Of a DNA stretch of 64,000 nt, positions 41,501 through 44,579 are shown piece by piece. This DNA is from Atrina japonica (lineage: Eukaryota; Mollusca; Bivalvia; Pterioida; Pinnidae). A program made the position numbers and the translations under genes. The stretch spans positions 372,001 to 436,000 of the forward strand of contig BROG01000401.1 in assembly GCA_030159075.1 (NCBI GenBank). Reading direction: 5' to 3'. Below the pieces are notes generated by a model. That model worked only from the letters and a program-made list of their open reading frames with translations, had not been told where the DNA came from and made no database searches. How positions within the stretch are numbered: position 1 is the stretch's first letter; each line of letters starts with the position of its first letter.

Positions 41501-44500
41501 TAAGCAGGGCATATAAAAGAGCCCTCAACATAGGGAGGTGAGAAGTTAAAATAAGCTGTACTAGGGTCCACAAAACAGTAAGCAGGGCATATAAAAGAGC
41601 CCTCAACATAGGGAGGTGAGAAGTTAAAATGAGCTGTACTAGGGTCCACAAAACAGTAAGCAGGGCATATAAAAGAGCCCTCAACATAGGGAGGTGAAAG
41701 TCATAAGTTCAAATGAGACATAGGGTCCACAAACAATAAGCATGTGCTTATAAGCGATGCACACATAACCTCAACATAAGAAGCAAAGGTCAAAAAGTTC
41801 AAATGTGACCTAGGGTCCAAAACACAGTAAACATGGCACATAAAAGAGCCCCCAACATAAAAAAAGGTCACAAGTTCAAATAAGACCTAGGGTCCATAAA
41901 TGATAAACGGACCACATAAAAGAGCCCTCATAACATTGATAAAAGTACATAGCACAGGGCAAATCTTGGGGGCACCTCACCTAAGATAGCTGGTGACATC
42001 TCCATATAAAATAAATCATCAAAACTGGACATTGAAACAAACAAATGCAAACTGCTTGGGGTTGTTGATATTTTTTATCAAAGTAAGTATAAGTATAAAC
42101 TTACCCGTATTGCAATGTGCTGCCATGAGCTATCAGATTTTAAATCACTACCTGTAATCGTAGCACCTGAGACTTCTAATTTCCAATTATTAAGACGAAC
42201 TTTGTTTGTGTCTAAATGAAATATATCACTGCAAAATAAAAAGAAAATATCAAAAGTTTAGCTAAAACATATAAATGAGAAAGGAAGAAAGAACTTAAAA
42301 CCAACAAATAAGGAAATTAGATGTGTTTATCCACAAAATTATTTCAGTATTTTTCTAATTTTACTACTTGTACCTGATGTGTAATAACAAATAAGAGCTA
42401 TACACAGGCATAAAAAATCTTATATTCCTATATATTTTGTGAAAATAAGATCAGGTCCAGAGTGGTATTCATATACAAATAGTAAGGCTGTGTTTATCAA
42501 TTGCAAGTGAAAAAGTGCCAAACTTGGGTTTCTCGAGCAATTTTCACAAAATATATAGGCATTAAAGAATTCTTATGCCTGTGCATATCTAGATCTGTAT
42601 TTTTGTTATTGTATATCAATCTAAGTAGTAAAAAAGACAATAAAAATTTGGATAAAAGCACAGCTAATGCCCTTATAAAATCTAAAAATAAGAATGAAAG
42701 AACAGTTATATTAAAACCTACAATAAGTATGGAGAAATAATTTACTTAAAACTTATAAATAAGGAGGTCAGCTGTTTACTTATAATATGTACAAATAAGT
42801 AACAATGAAAACTTTCCTTGAAACTTAAAAAATAGTCAGTAACAAGGATTAATAAATTTACCGTAAATTCAGAACTTTTCACAGGATGTTATTTTTGCCA
42901 TTCTTAATTTATTCGCGAGATAATATTTTCACAATTTCGAATGCCCATTTCAACATACCATAATCATACTTCATTACACAATAATTTATTTTCGTGAGCA
43001 AGAGCTCTCATGAAATTACGTGTACATAAAATTCTCGCGAATTAAACCGAATTTAAAGTATTTAAAACCAAGGAATAAGAAAGGAAGAACAATGTACTTA
43101 ATCATGTTAATACCAACACATTTGATAAAAAAGGGGAAATGTTTACTAAACCTGCAGACCACTTCTCAAAGCTTGAAAGCATTTTTTGCTTTGCACTAAA
43201 ACATTTGTTTAAAAACAGTGAACAAGAAAATATATCATTTGAGGATGGGAACCTCAAATGTTATAAGTTATCAAAATATTTGACAAATTCAGAAAGGGTG
43301 TGGCCGAGAATGGCCCAAAGCACAGTTTACTTGAAGGAAGCAATTAACACTAATCATGCACTGTCTGGGTGTGAAAGGGGAATATTAGTTGTGCAGAGAT
43401 TAGTACATGATTATGATATACAGGTGTAATAGTATACATGGAGATGCATGATGAAATGTGTCTGCATTTGGAAACCTAAACAGGGTATAAAATTATGAAT
43501 AATTGAAAAAAAAAGTAACATTGTCCTACACTCACAAACAACGATGTTGAAATGTTGCAAGGAACAACTGTATTAAATGTTATCAAAATTCATTCATTAA
43601 ATCACTCAAAACATTGGAAGTTACATAATATTTCTAAAAATAGTAATGGTGCCCTACATATGCATACCACGACCTTGAAATTCAACTTGTCTCGACAACT
43701 TTTTACAATGAACAACTGTATAAGTTTCAATAAAATCTGTTCAGTACTTTACTTAAAAAGCTCCTGACAAGCTAAATGTGTCTTCCCAGGTTCTCTCCTC
43801 CACCATCAAATCCTGCCACCACCGTCTAACTGAAAAATTGTTGAGTGTGGCGTAAAACACTACTGTATCCAAAATAAAAAGTTTTGAAAAGCTCAGGTGA
43901 ACAAAAAGAGAATTTTCATCACAATTCTTGAGGTCTTCTTTTGTAACTAACAAGATTAACTATTGCTAAAATTTTATCACAGGGTCGAGGGGCATCCAAT
44001 AACCAAAATTATTATTAACAGAATAGATTCTCCTCTTTTATTACATATTTATATTTTACTATTATGTTTTATTACTTCAATCATACAAACTGCATCCTTA
44101 GATATTTCTGAGAAGATTCTACATGGATTGTGTACTGAATTTTAAATAATTACTTACCAGGTACTACATGTAGTTTTAATCCAGAATGTAATGGTATATG
44201 GAGCAGATCTTGTCGTAACAGTATGATTAAACACACAAGTCTTAGCATTGGATTGATCTATGTAGATGTAAGAATTGTTCTTCTTCGCTCCTAAAGGTAA
44301 ATCTAGGAGACTGTTTGACTCATTACAACTGTCCTCCGGCTGTGAATTAAGAACATCTACTGCCGATGGTAAATCAGTTTTACCCGCTACACAAACGCTG
44401 GGGCCACCTTGCACTGATGATGCATCTATAGAGGCAGTACGAATGCCAATATTACTGCTGCTACTCGGTTCTATGTAAGTGCATTTTCCAGGTAGCGGTA

Positions 44501-44552
44501 AAAATGAACCAAGCACAAAAATAAGCACTGCCTTATACAAAGCCATCTCCAT
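2449..44552 (-). CDS. Receptor gene: LamG, LamNT, LamEGF, IPT, membrane helix, kinase-like start (19 exons, 3' partial)
   Basis: Joining 19 minus-strand exons gives one open frame of about 1088 codons. Every junction has GT and AG in the intron and compatible phase, and no stop occurs. Domains by residue: signal peptide 1-23; laminin-G-like about 95-229; laminin N-terminal-like about 230-410; laminin EGF repeats 411-645; IPT/TIG domains about 646-935; membrane helix 938-959; basic stop-transfer RCCRSRKSR 960-968; cytoplasmic tail from 969. The tail runs into what looks like kinase strands beta1 to beta3, with ACIKTL at 1076-1081. Its C-terminus is beyond base 1. The head resembles usherin (LamG, LamNT, LamEGF order); the stalk resembles MET, RON or plexin IPT repeats. 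I infer a cell-surface receptor that binds matrix or ligand outside and signals inside. Plexin is less likely because no Sema or PSI domain is seen. Exon chaining is very secure; the kinase identity is tentative. Confidence 0.9.
2597..4552. repeat. 31-bp minisatellite, about 63 copies (intron 18)
   Basis: The unit reads CCTCAACTGTACAACAGCAG then CCATCACAACA. Variants have CAATAGCAGCCCTC in place of CAACAGCAGCCATC; these cluster in the right half, after about 4000. It begins about 40 bp upstream of the exon 19 acceptor. The 94-codon minus-strand open frame across part of it is a by-product of the repeat. Confidence 0.97.
4553..5058. repeat. Hairpin and dispersed repeat in intron 18
   Basis: An inverted repeat at about 4749-4799 (GGGGGTAGTTTACACT against AGTGTAAATTACCCCC) encloses a roughly 19-nt loop. 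Immediately after is CGTACCAGTCCCA in two direct copies. From about 4850 to 4965 the sequence matches 11945-12065 (GGACTGGTAACAGTAAGGTG against GGGCTGGTCAGAGTAAGGTG and on), so this is a dispersed family. Confidence 0.6.
5059..5381 (+). mobile_element. MITE-2 copy with terminal inverted repeats
   Basis: The left end TACCGTAATCGACCCACTAA is inverted at the right end as TTAATATGTCGAATACGGTA. Inside are the family words GGGGTGGGCGCTTAAT, AAAGTTGTTGTAGTTATTAC, CATCTCCTTGTCAACCAG and GAGGGGTGCTTATAGGGAC. No open frame is present, so it is non-autonomous. Other copies are at 11428, 40175, 48172 and 60353. Confidence 0.85.
5569..5805 (-). CDS. Coding exon 18: cytoplasmic juxtamembrane, possible kinase beta1
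   Basis: Codes residues 974-1053, phase 1 in (acceptor TTTTTCTTAG) and phase 1 out. It is hydrophilic: a Ser/Thr/Arg-rich juxtamembrane, a helical LNKELWENFVHRINESV, then FSKVEMMDIKLGNRCTKKG. The last part sits where receptor kinases have beta1 and the glycine loop, but the loop has L-G-N-R-C-T-K-K-G rather than G-x-G-x-x-G. The donor is GTACAA, a weak form. The exon itself is secure; the domain assignment is not. Confidence 0.88.
5806..6645. other. Intron 17, with a GCCCT-rich inverted element
   Basis: At about 5855-6060 the words TTTTTGCCCC, TTCGCCCTTTT, AATTCGCCCT and CTAAGGGCGATAATTGC recur in both orientations. This looks like a decayed inverted-repeat element. The rest shows nothing recognisable. 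Confidence 0.45.
6646..6823 (-). CDS. Coding exon 17: last IPT strand, transmembrane helix, stop-transfer
   Basis: Codes residues 915-974, phase 0 in (acceptor CATTTTTCAG) and phase 1 out. The first 20 residues (VIIGDVVYDV and on) close the third IPT domain. FIGIAIGASVFIILIVVLVI (938-957, continuing VI) is one uninterrupted membrane helix. RCCRSRKSR just after it is a basic, Cys-containing stop-transfer that fixes the C-terminal side in the cytoplasm. Confidence 0.95.
7010..7640. repeat. Roughly 115-bp tandem repeat with long G and T runs (intron 16)
   Basis: Six copies share TACTATATGTACAGATATTATC and CAGTTTACCAATTT and are separated by runs such as TTGGGGGGATTAGGGG and GTTTTTTTTTGGGG. The small plus-strand open frames here are reading through the repeat. 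Confidence 0.9.
7790..7865. mobile_element. Short TTAA-type MITE, right end decayed
   Basis: Begins TTAACTCATTCGTCCCTATA and shares ACATTTGGACTGTCCTAAGG and CATTGATTTACAGAAGAGTC with the complete copy at 46202-46291. The right terminal repeat is not clear. Confidence 0.6.
8106..9090 (+). mobile_element. Degenerate MITE-2 copy split by other repeat sequence
   Basis: The left part (8106-8200) has TACCATATTCCAAGG, GGGTGCTACAAAAAT and GGACCAATTGATAGT. The right part resumes near 8925 with TTTTTTATAAGACACAGTTG, AAAGTTGTAG and ACCAAGGACAACTATC and ends GGGAGGGGTGCTTATAGG. Roughly 700 bp of unrelated repeat separates the halves, so something inserted into or rearranged this copy. Confidence 0.65.
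8375..8850. repeat. Tandem repeat of about 145 bp with AAAGGGCAATAACTC
   Basis: Three to four diverged copies carry AGAGAGTTATGCTCTGRACAGT, TTTTAACAAAGGGCAATAACT, TTCATGACACATYGTCTTGATG and TATCATCATCcTATCTCA. The block separates the two halves of the MITE-2 copy. Confidence 0.85.
9150..9299 (-). CDS. Coding exon 16: third IPT domain
   Basis: Codes residues 865-914, phase 0 in and out (donor GTATTT). GKGFKSGCSESDYRVQLG, then CRITSFTDTQIICEPE, is very close in pattern to the G-x-G-F-x-x-G-C-x-x-x-D-Y-x-V-x-x-G and C-x-I-T-S-x-x-x-x-x-I/L-x-C-x-P pattern of MET-type IPT domains. This is one of the strongest links to the MET/plexin stalk. Confidence 0.95.
9541..9955. repeat. 52-bp minisatellite, 8 copies (intron 15)
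   Basis: The unit contains ACTGCAACATCACAGCTGC then ATAGTGACGTTATACACTG then TAGCAGTTTACA. Copies are over 95 percent alike, which suggests recent expansion or homogenisation. Confidence 0.97.
9956..10487. other. Intron 15, nothing recognised
   Basis: Between the 52-bp and 44-bp arrays no exon, element end or tandem repeat is seen. Confidence 0.5.
10488..10775. repeat. 44-bp minisatellite, about 6 copies (intron 15)
   Basis: The unit is TGACCCATGATACAAGTGAC then CTTTACAGACTACGCTCTATTAAT. The last two copies are diverged. From here to the exon 15 donor (10776-11165) I see nothing recognisable. Confidence 0.93.
11166..11393 (-). CDS. Coding exon 15: rest of second IPT domain and linker to third
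   Basis: Codes residues 789-864, phase 0 in (acceptor TTTTATTTTCAAG) and phase 0 out (GTATGA). ACSSRNSGRQLVCKTPKV matches the C-x(n)-L-x-C-x-T-P end of MET/plexin IPT repeats. A variable middle follows, then FRPVFDKTIQIE, the opening strand of the next IPT. Confidence 0.93.
11428..11748 (+). mobile_element. MITE-2 copy in intron 14
   Basis: TACCGTATTCGACCCATTTA at the left is mirrored by TTTAATGGGGCGAATACAGTA at the right. Interior words are as in the copy at 5059. It lies 35 bp upstream of the exon 15 acceptor on the gene strand. Confidence 0.88.
11925..12070. repeat. Dispersed repeat, second copy of the 4850-4965 sequence
   Basis: GGGCTGGTCAGAGTAAGGTG, CGCATAAAATACCCCCACAC and TATGGCTTGTATAAAAAAAT correspond to the copy in intron 18. 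Orientation is the same. From 12071 to 12589 nothing further is recognised. Confidence 0.65.
12590..12765. repeat. 35-bp minisatellite, about 5 copies (intron 14)
   Basis: The unit is TTTTCTGCTAGATCTATCAT then ATACATAATGTACAA. Copies are almost identical. Confidence 0.96.
12766..14024. other. Intron 14, one imperfect hairpin, otherwise unassigned
   Basis: At about 12921-13005, AAATGGGTGTTAT and CTCCTGTATTAT are mirrored by ATGATACAGG and ACACCCATTTATAAC, giving an interrupted stem of about 85 bp that may be a tiny foldback element. The remainder is AT-rich with nothing recognised. Confidence 0.5.
14025..15130. repeat. 22-bp minisatellite TATAGTTGGTAATTACACTTAT, about 45 copies (intron 14)
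   Basis: Units of 20-23 bp share TATAGTTGGTAAT followed by either TACACTTAT or ACCACATTT. The ACCACATTT type is concentrated in 14100-14700 and the TACACTTAT type at the right. From 15130 to 15400 a looser repeat (GGGGATTATnATGTAAGGAAA, ATGCAGGGTTGGCTATACA) continues toward exon 14. Confidence 0.93.
15484..15583 (-). CDS. Coding exon 14: second IPT/TIG domain, MET/plexin type
   Basis: A 100-nt exon, too short for an ORF call. Phase 2 in after acceptor TTTCTCTTGCAG, phase 0 out at GTAAGG. Codes residues 755-788: SGGCSLVVEGAALSSV then QPRLIIYNSAG. The S-G-G-x-x-L-x-V-x-G-x-x-L-x-x-V-x-x-P pattern is what MET, RON and plexin IPT domains show, rather than transcription-factor TIG domains. Confidence 0.93.
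15831..16024 (+). mobile_element. SINE family B copy (tRNA-derived)
   Basis: The head GGCCTCCGTGGTCAAGTTGT and GCACAAGTTTGAGGCCC look like A- and B-box regions of a tRNA-derived SINE. The body (CTAGCAGAAGGCTGATGGTG, TTCCTGGGTACCTGGTAACC) matches the copy at 31538-31799. Confidence 0.65.
16027..17160. mobile_element. Hairpin-capped element with internal 157-bp tandem units (intron 13)
   Basis: It begins with hairpin AGATCCC-CAGA-GGGATCT (16032-16049) and ends with the perfect palindrome GCCCACCATGGTGGGC (17140-17155). Between are about five units of roughly 157 bp carrying TTGGATTCTGATCTCTCTGA, AATATGCACAACTAGACCTC, GTCAAATTTCAAnGAGATC and TTTCTGAGAAATAGCG. The layout resembles a repeat family I associate with molluscs. 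It has no coding capacity. Confidence 0.7.
17165..17355. repeat. Local duplication next to exon 13 donor
   Basis: AACACTATTCAA...AAAAAACAAAAACAAAAACATTT occurs twice, about 130 bp apart. The second copy runs right up to the exon 13 donor. Confidence 0.7.
17356..17538 (-). CDS. Coding exon 13: end of first IPT/TIG domain, start of second
   Basis: Codes residues 694-755, phase 2 in (acceptor GATTTTACAG) and phase 2 out (donor GTAATA). TELMFLTPAS and TITINIRW form later IPT strands, and FQFMYKPDPKVISVPAVS is the join to the next IPT domain (family pattern F-x-Y-x-x-x-P-x-I-x-x-I-x-P). Confidence 0.92.
18049..18304. mobile_element. MITE-1 copy with internal tandem words (intron 12)
   Basis: The ends TACAGTGGAACCTCGG and CCAGGTTCCACTG are inverted. 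The interior has GATTAGTGAGGTGATCTCTT, then repeated TCTCCTAAGTGAGGTGGTTC. This is the word set that makes up the 1-1485 array. The TA at the left end fits a pogo/Tc1-type target site. The intron on either side (17539-18048) shows nothing else. Confidence 0.8.
18330..18640 (-). mobile_element. Old copy of SINE family A
   Basis: GGAGATGTCACCAGCTTTAGG, TGAAGTGCTACATATTTTGG and AAGACTCATCCAAAAAAACC correspond to the fresh copy at 50707-50980 (GGAGACGTCACCA, GAAGGGCTTCAAATTTTGGC, GTCTCATCCGAAAG). The tRNA-like end near 18590 is decayed. From 18641 to 19383 I recognise nothing else. Confidence 0.65.
19384..19529 (-). CDS. Coding exon 12: first IPT/TIG domain, N-terminal half
   Basis: Codes residues 646-694, phase 0 in (acceptor GCATTTTAG) and phase 2 out (donor GTAAGT). 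Sequence: IVPTFGPASGNTTVRLKG then SLFGTNQSRVLVII. This is the IPT/TIG signature (P-x-x-G-P-x-x-G-G-T-x-V-x-I-x-G), as found in plexins, MET/RON and NF-kB-type folds. Confidence 0.94.
19530..20192. other. Intron 11, nothing recognised
   Basis: A short AT-rich intron with no array, which sets it apart from most introns of this gene. Confidence 0.5.
20193..20359 (-). CDS. Coding exon 11: end of laminin EGF repeat 4 and a half repeat
   Basis: Codes residues 590-645, phase 1 in (acceptor TTATATTAAG) and phase 0 out. It contains HQCDRCMDGFF, GCSACGCNN, ICDQTTGQCNC, then TARNASLKC, where the fifth EGF repeat stops after its first half. The donor is read as GTATGT; an alternative GTGTAT two bases earlier would break the phase into exon 12. 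Confidence 0.9.
20360..20884. other. Intron 10, 3' part on the gene strand, nothing recognised
   Basis: Unique-looking AT-rich sequence between the donor array and the exon 11 acceptor. Confidence 0.5.
20885..23151 (-). repeat. 33-bp array of duplicated 5' splice-site junctions filling intron 10
   Basis: On the gene strand the exon-proximal units read TGTAAATCTGAAGTCACAG then GTAAGTATTGAACT, a near copy of the end of exon 10 (TGTAAACCTAAAGTCACAG) plus its donor. Three blocks share the 33-bp period: 22370-23151 (closest to the exon junction, about 23 units), 22060-22335 (about 8 units, donor GTAAGTACTG) and 20885-21820 (about 28 units, donor weakened to GTAAATATAG). Between 21820 and 22060 units are longer and diverged. 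Because 33 is a multiple of 3, long open frames (up to 288 codons plus, 253 codons minus) cross it; they are not genes. Confidence 0.96.
23152..23299 (-). CDS. Coding exon 10: laminin-type EGF repeats 3 and 4
   Basis: Codes residues 541-590, phase 0 in (acceptor TTTTTCACCAG) and phase 1 out. Motifs are GKCDQCIDKYYG, GCVPCNCD and GNCSCKPKVTG. Its last 19 nt plus donor CACAG|GTAAGTATTG are the template of the 33-bp array that fills the next intron. The frame meets a TGA at the tenth to twelfth intron base, so skipping this donor for a later copy would add a premature stop. Confidence 0.95.
23300..25089. other. Intron 9, upstream of the large array, mostly unassigned
   Basis: A roughly 65-bp segment (CATGGCTGTAGCTGCARTAC, TTTGCCCAnAnTGGnCTGAA) occurs twice, near 23590 and 23815. 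Otherwise nothing is recognised. Small open frames here have no splice or similarity support. Confidence 0.5.
25090..29885. repeat. 4.8-kb array of 62-bp units with higher-order structure (intron 9)
   Basis: The basic unit contains CTGATCTCATATATAGGGAA, AGTGTGAAAACTGTCACAGA, GCAACCTACAGCATACTAAA. Variants alternate: ATAGATAGGG, ATATGTAGGG and AAAGATAGGG forms, and a shorter GTGAATGCTGACACAGCAACC form. A divergent block (CACATATTGGGAAAGTATGA, CATCATCTGACATATAAGGA, TTCTAGATTCTAAATATA) appears near 27790-27905, 28235-28348 and 29765-29885, marking multi-unit segments that duplicated together. Confidence 0.96.
29886..31537. other. Intron 9, downstream of the array, nothing recognised
   Basis: AT-rich sequence with a poly-C run near 31280. 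I see no element ends or exons. Confidence 0.5.
31538..31799 (+). mobile_element. SINE family B copy ending AACAAACAAAA
   Basis: A tRNA-like B box is seen in CACAGGTTCAAGTCTCGC. The body has GCGAGAAAGTTTGCCAGTTT, GGCCGGTGGTCTCTTCCTGG, GTACACTGTGACCGGGTTCT; the tail is AATTGAAAAATTGTCGCATA then AACAAACAAAA. It lies 50 bp from the exon 9 donor. Confidence 0.75.
31850..32035 (-). CDS. Coding exon 9: laminin-type EGF repeats 2 and 3
   Basis: Codes residues 479-540, phase 0 in and out. Contains NGGQCTCKNNVQGRACDACK, a textbook laminin EGF core, followed by GCMSCDCDQNG, SCDSRSGTCSCKPNV. The donor GTAAGTATTG is the same 10-mer as that of exon 10, consistent with the two repeats being paralogous. 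Confidence 0.95.
32195..32690. repeat. Minisatellite of about 54 bp, 9 copies (intron 8)
   Basis: Units carry CACAAGGGTTCTACTTTATA, TCAGGTTTGTATGGTAGAAG and TTCTGAATACCATG. It fills most of this 721-bp intron. Confidence 0.9.
32757..32958 (-). CDS. Coding exon 8: laminin-type EGF repeats 1 and start of 2
   Basis: Codes residues 411-478, phase 2 in and phase 0 out (TTT then donor GTGAGT). It starts RCYCNGNSNQC, the standard entry into laminin EGF-like repeats, and continues CKNCQ...GVFCQECMTGRY. The eight-Cys spacing is somewhat irregular in this first repeat. Repeat 2 begins at SCNRDGT. Confidence 0.94.
33070..34040. repeat. 82-bp minisatellite, about 11 copies (intron 7)
   Basis: The unit carries AAGACATTTCAACACAGGCA, GACAACACGACTTTTGGCCC, TGGGTGCTCAGTGTGATTAC and CAATGTCATATGTCTTAAACCA; the spacing measured between 33401 and 33483 is 82. 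Outer copies are diverged (AGGTAGATCACATGAATTTC type). Confidence 0.96.
34165..34326 (-). CDS. Coding exon 7: end of laminin N-terminal-like domain
   Basis: Codes residues 357-411, phase 2 in and phase 2 out. The acceptor is TTTTTACAG and the donor is GTAAAA, a weak form. It ends in FEVAEVEIIGR, the usual last strand of laminin domain VI, which runs straight into the Cys-rich first EGF repeat (the family pattern is V-x-D-I-x-V-G-G-R-C-x-C-N-G). Confidence 0.9.
34437..35262. mobile_element. Foldback element(s) with AAGGGGCATTAGCTG ends (intron 6)
   Basis: AAGGGGCATTAGCTGTGTTTACC at about 34687 is mirrored by TTTGGTTAACACAGCTAATG then CCCCTTTAA ending at 35262. Inner arms also mirror (AAGGTCCAGTGTGATA... 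against ...CAAACTGGACCTGACCTT). Two partial left ends occur just before, at 34437 and 34577. Related fragments are at 42340-42675 and 45590-45845. Confidence 0.75.
35325..35431 (-). CDS. Coding exon 6: laminin N-terminal-like domain, middle
   Basis: Codes residues 322-357, phase 0 in (acceptor TTTTTCCAG) and phase 2 out (donor GTATGA). The peptide is mainly beta strands (IDSINVIMNA, TTIQLQVNG, SNIKVFTKT), as expected for the jelly roll of laminin domain VI. No single diagnostic motif is present; the call rests on phase, splice sites and position between exons 5 and 7. Confidence 0.85.
35432..35960. other. Intron 5, nothing recognised
   Basis: AT-rich sequence without visible repeats or exons. 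Confidence 0.5.
35970..36385. repeat. Tandem repeat of about 75 bp, 4-5 copies (intron 5)
   Basis: Units contain GTCTCACCCTAACTGATAAC, AGTCTTTTACCATATAAATG, ATATTGAAGTTTTGTGCCAT and TGGGCTCTGATGTTT. A short sub-repeat CTCACTCTGATGTTTGT occurs near 36310-36360. Confidence 0.85.
36630..37153. mobile_element. Two tandem copies of flank plus MITE-1 (intron 5)
   Basis: GCATTTAGAATGTCAATACT then TACAGTGGTACCTTGC (36630-36672) is repeated as GCATTTGTAATGTCAATACC then TACGATGGAACCTTGG (36950-36993), about 320 bp apart. The second copy is complete, 36978-37153, ending TGGTTCCACTGTA only 12 nt from the exon 5 donor. Confidence 0.75.
37165..37441 (-). CDS. Coding exon 5: laminin N-terminal-like domain, first part
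   Basis: Codes residues 229-321, phase 2 in and phase 0 out (donor GTAGGT). It begins just after the LamG-like domain with CRCPNYYPKV and a DDPSGLTC segment, then RLNSLSHSPYLIIDGD and TTWKSQ. This is the laminin N-terminal (domain VI) pattern in the form seen in usherin: CRCPG, then R-L-N-P, then DGD..T-W-S. A MITE-1 terminal repeat starts 12 nt into the downstream intron. Confidence 0.93.
37560..38217. repeat. 32-bp minisatellite, about 20 copies (intron 4)
   Basis: The unit is GAGTCCCTTAGACCCTCAAG then ATAAAGATTTGT. Copies differ at one or two bases. From 38218 to 39354 nothing else is recognised apart from a poly-C/poly-A run near 38977. Confidence 0.97.
39355..39640. mobile_element. Candidate foldback element (intron 4)
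   Basis: GAGCCAAATTTTGTTCACAT then GAATTTTATG at the left is mirrored by AATTTCACATGAACAAAATT then TGTCTGTGAAGCC at the right. Middle words ACATGAAATTTAC and TTCATGTGAATTTC also pair. No target duplication is evident. Confidence 0.55.
39786..39849 (-). CDS. Coding exon 4: end of laminin-G-like domain
   Basis: A 64-nt exon, too short to appear as an ORF. It is bounded by acceptor TACTTTCAG and donor GTAAGTC. Codes residues 208-229, including KLVLADFRYFNSYIT, which matches the closing strand of LamG-like domains (the L-x-D-F-R-Y-x-x-x-L/I-T pattern). It was found by requiring phase 1 in and phase 2 out between exons 3 and 5. Confidence 0.9.
40175..40685 (-). mobile_element. MITE-2 copy, reverse orientation, interrupted (intron 3)
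   Basis: TACCATATCATACCCAATAA then GCGCCCATGTC and TAGCACCCCTCCC is the mirror of the family right end. At 40618-40680, CCAAATAAGTGCCCACCCCC and TTTTCCTGTTTTATTA are the mirror of its left end. About 200 bp near 40410-40610 does not belong to the element. Confidence 0.7.
40707..40809 (-). CDS. Coding exon 3: laminin-G-like domain, LYING strand
   Basis: Codes residues 174-208, phase 0 in and phase 1 out (donor GTAAGG). It carries GGSLYINGNQI, the usual LYVDG-type strand that follows the WHHVA strand in LamG-like domains. The donor sits about 30 bp from the decayed end of a MITE-2 copy in intron 3. Confidence 0.92.
40880..41945. repeat. Minisatellite of about 79 bp, 12-13 copies (intron 2)
   Basis: Units contain CCCTCAACATAAGAGGTGAA, AGTCAAAAGTTCAAATGAGA, CATAGGGTCCACAAAACAGT and AAGCAGGGCATATAAAAGAG. 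A sub-type (CATAGGGAGGTGAGAAGTTA, AAATGAGCTGTACTAGGGTC) repeats four times at 41445-41660 and produces the minus-strand open frames seen there. Confidence 0.95.
41950..42060 (-). mobile_element. Short fragment of SINE family A
   Basis: CACCTAAGATAGCTGGTGAC then ATCTCCATATAAA is the reverse of the family core, and AAACAAACAAATGC is tail-like. Only about 100 bp is recognisable. Confidence 0.5.
42105..42228 (-). CDS. Coding exon 2: laminin-G-like domain, middle
   Basis: Codes residues 132-173, entering in phase 2 after acceptor TTTTGCAG and leaving in phase 0 at donor GTAAGT. It contains the strands DIFHLDTNKVRL and WKLEV and the SSWQHIAIR motif, the W-H-I/V-A strand found in the middle of LamG-like folds. 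Phase and sequence both fit exons 1 and 3. Confidence 0.93.
42340..42680. mobile_element. Fragment of the AAGGGGCATTAGCTG foldback family (intron 1)
   Basis: Shares TTTTACTACTTGTACCTGAT, GGAGCTATACACAGGCATAA-like words, AAAATAAGATCAGGTCCAGA and CACAGCTAATGCCC with the copy at 34687. Terminal repeats are incomplete. Confidence 0.6.
42860..43765. other. Intron 1, weak inverted element, otherwise unassigned
   Basis: At about 42862-43060, TTACCGTAAATTCAGAA faces AAACCGAATTTAAAGTA with TTCGCGAG and TCTCGCGAATT between, a possible decayed inverted-repeat element. A 96-codon plus-strand open frame at 43139-43429 has no recognised similarity. Confidence 0.4.
43770..43880 (+). mobile_element. 3' fragment of SINE family B
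   Basis: GTCTTCCCAGGTTCTCTCCT, CCACCATCAAATCCTGCCAC and TAACTGAAAAATTGTTGAGT then GTGGCGTAAAACAC align with the 3' half of the copy at 31538-31799. Confidence 0.65.
44158..44552 (-). CDS. Coding exon 1: signal peptide and start of laminin-G-like domain
   Basis: Codes residues 1-132 and ends in phase 2 at donor GTAAGTA. The start ATG is at 44552, with a second in-frame ATG two codons later. The N-terminus is a clear signal peptide: a hydrophobic run AVLIFVLGSFLPL is followed by PGKC near a probable cleavage site. A low-complexity, Ser-rich linker follows. The final stretch (YIYIDQS..., then PYTITFWIKT) is typical of the first beta strands of a laminin-G/pentraxin-like jelly roll. The start is chosen because the signal peptide follows it directly and no upstream in-frame exon is visible. 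Confidence 0.92.
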
Positions 44553-44571
44553 TTCAAATTTTATCTATCCT
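44553..44571 (-). other. Possible spliced 5' UTR segment before the start codon
   Basis: Just upstream of the start codon is an acceptor-like CATTTCACAAG ending at 44572. It has a pyrimidine-biased lead and a good branch-point match (TCTGACTAAC) about 30 nt further up. If used, 19 nt of 5' UTR precede the ATG and the true first exon lies upstream. A donor-like GTCGCG|GTAAGAA at about 46007 is one candidate. This is inference only. Confidence 0.3.
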
Positions 44572-44579
44572 CTTGTGAA

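Noticed and set aside
41394..41687. Minus-strand open frames of 72-97 codons with hydrophobic repeats
   Set aside because: They read through the 79-bp array sub-type in intron 2 and overlap each other in different frames.
43139..43429. 96-codon plus-strand open frame in intron 1
   Set aside because: No recognisable domain, no splice partners and opposite strand to the gene. It could be a relic of a transposon protein, but nothing in it allows that claim.
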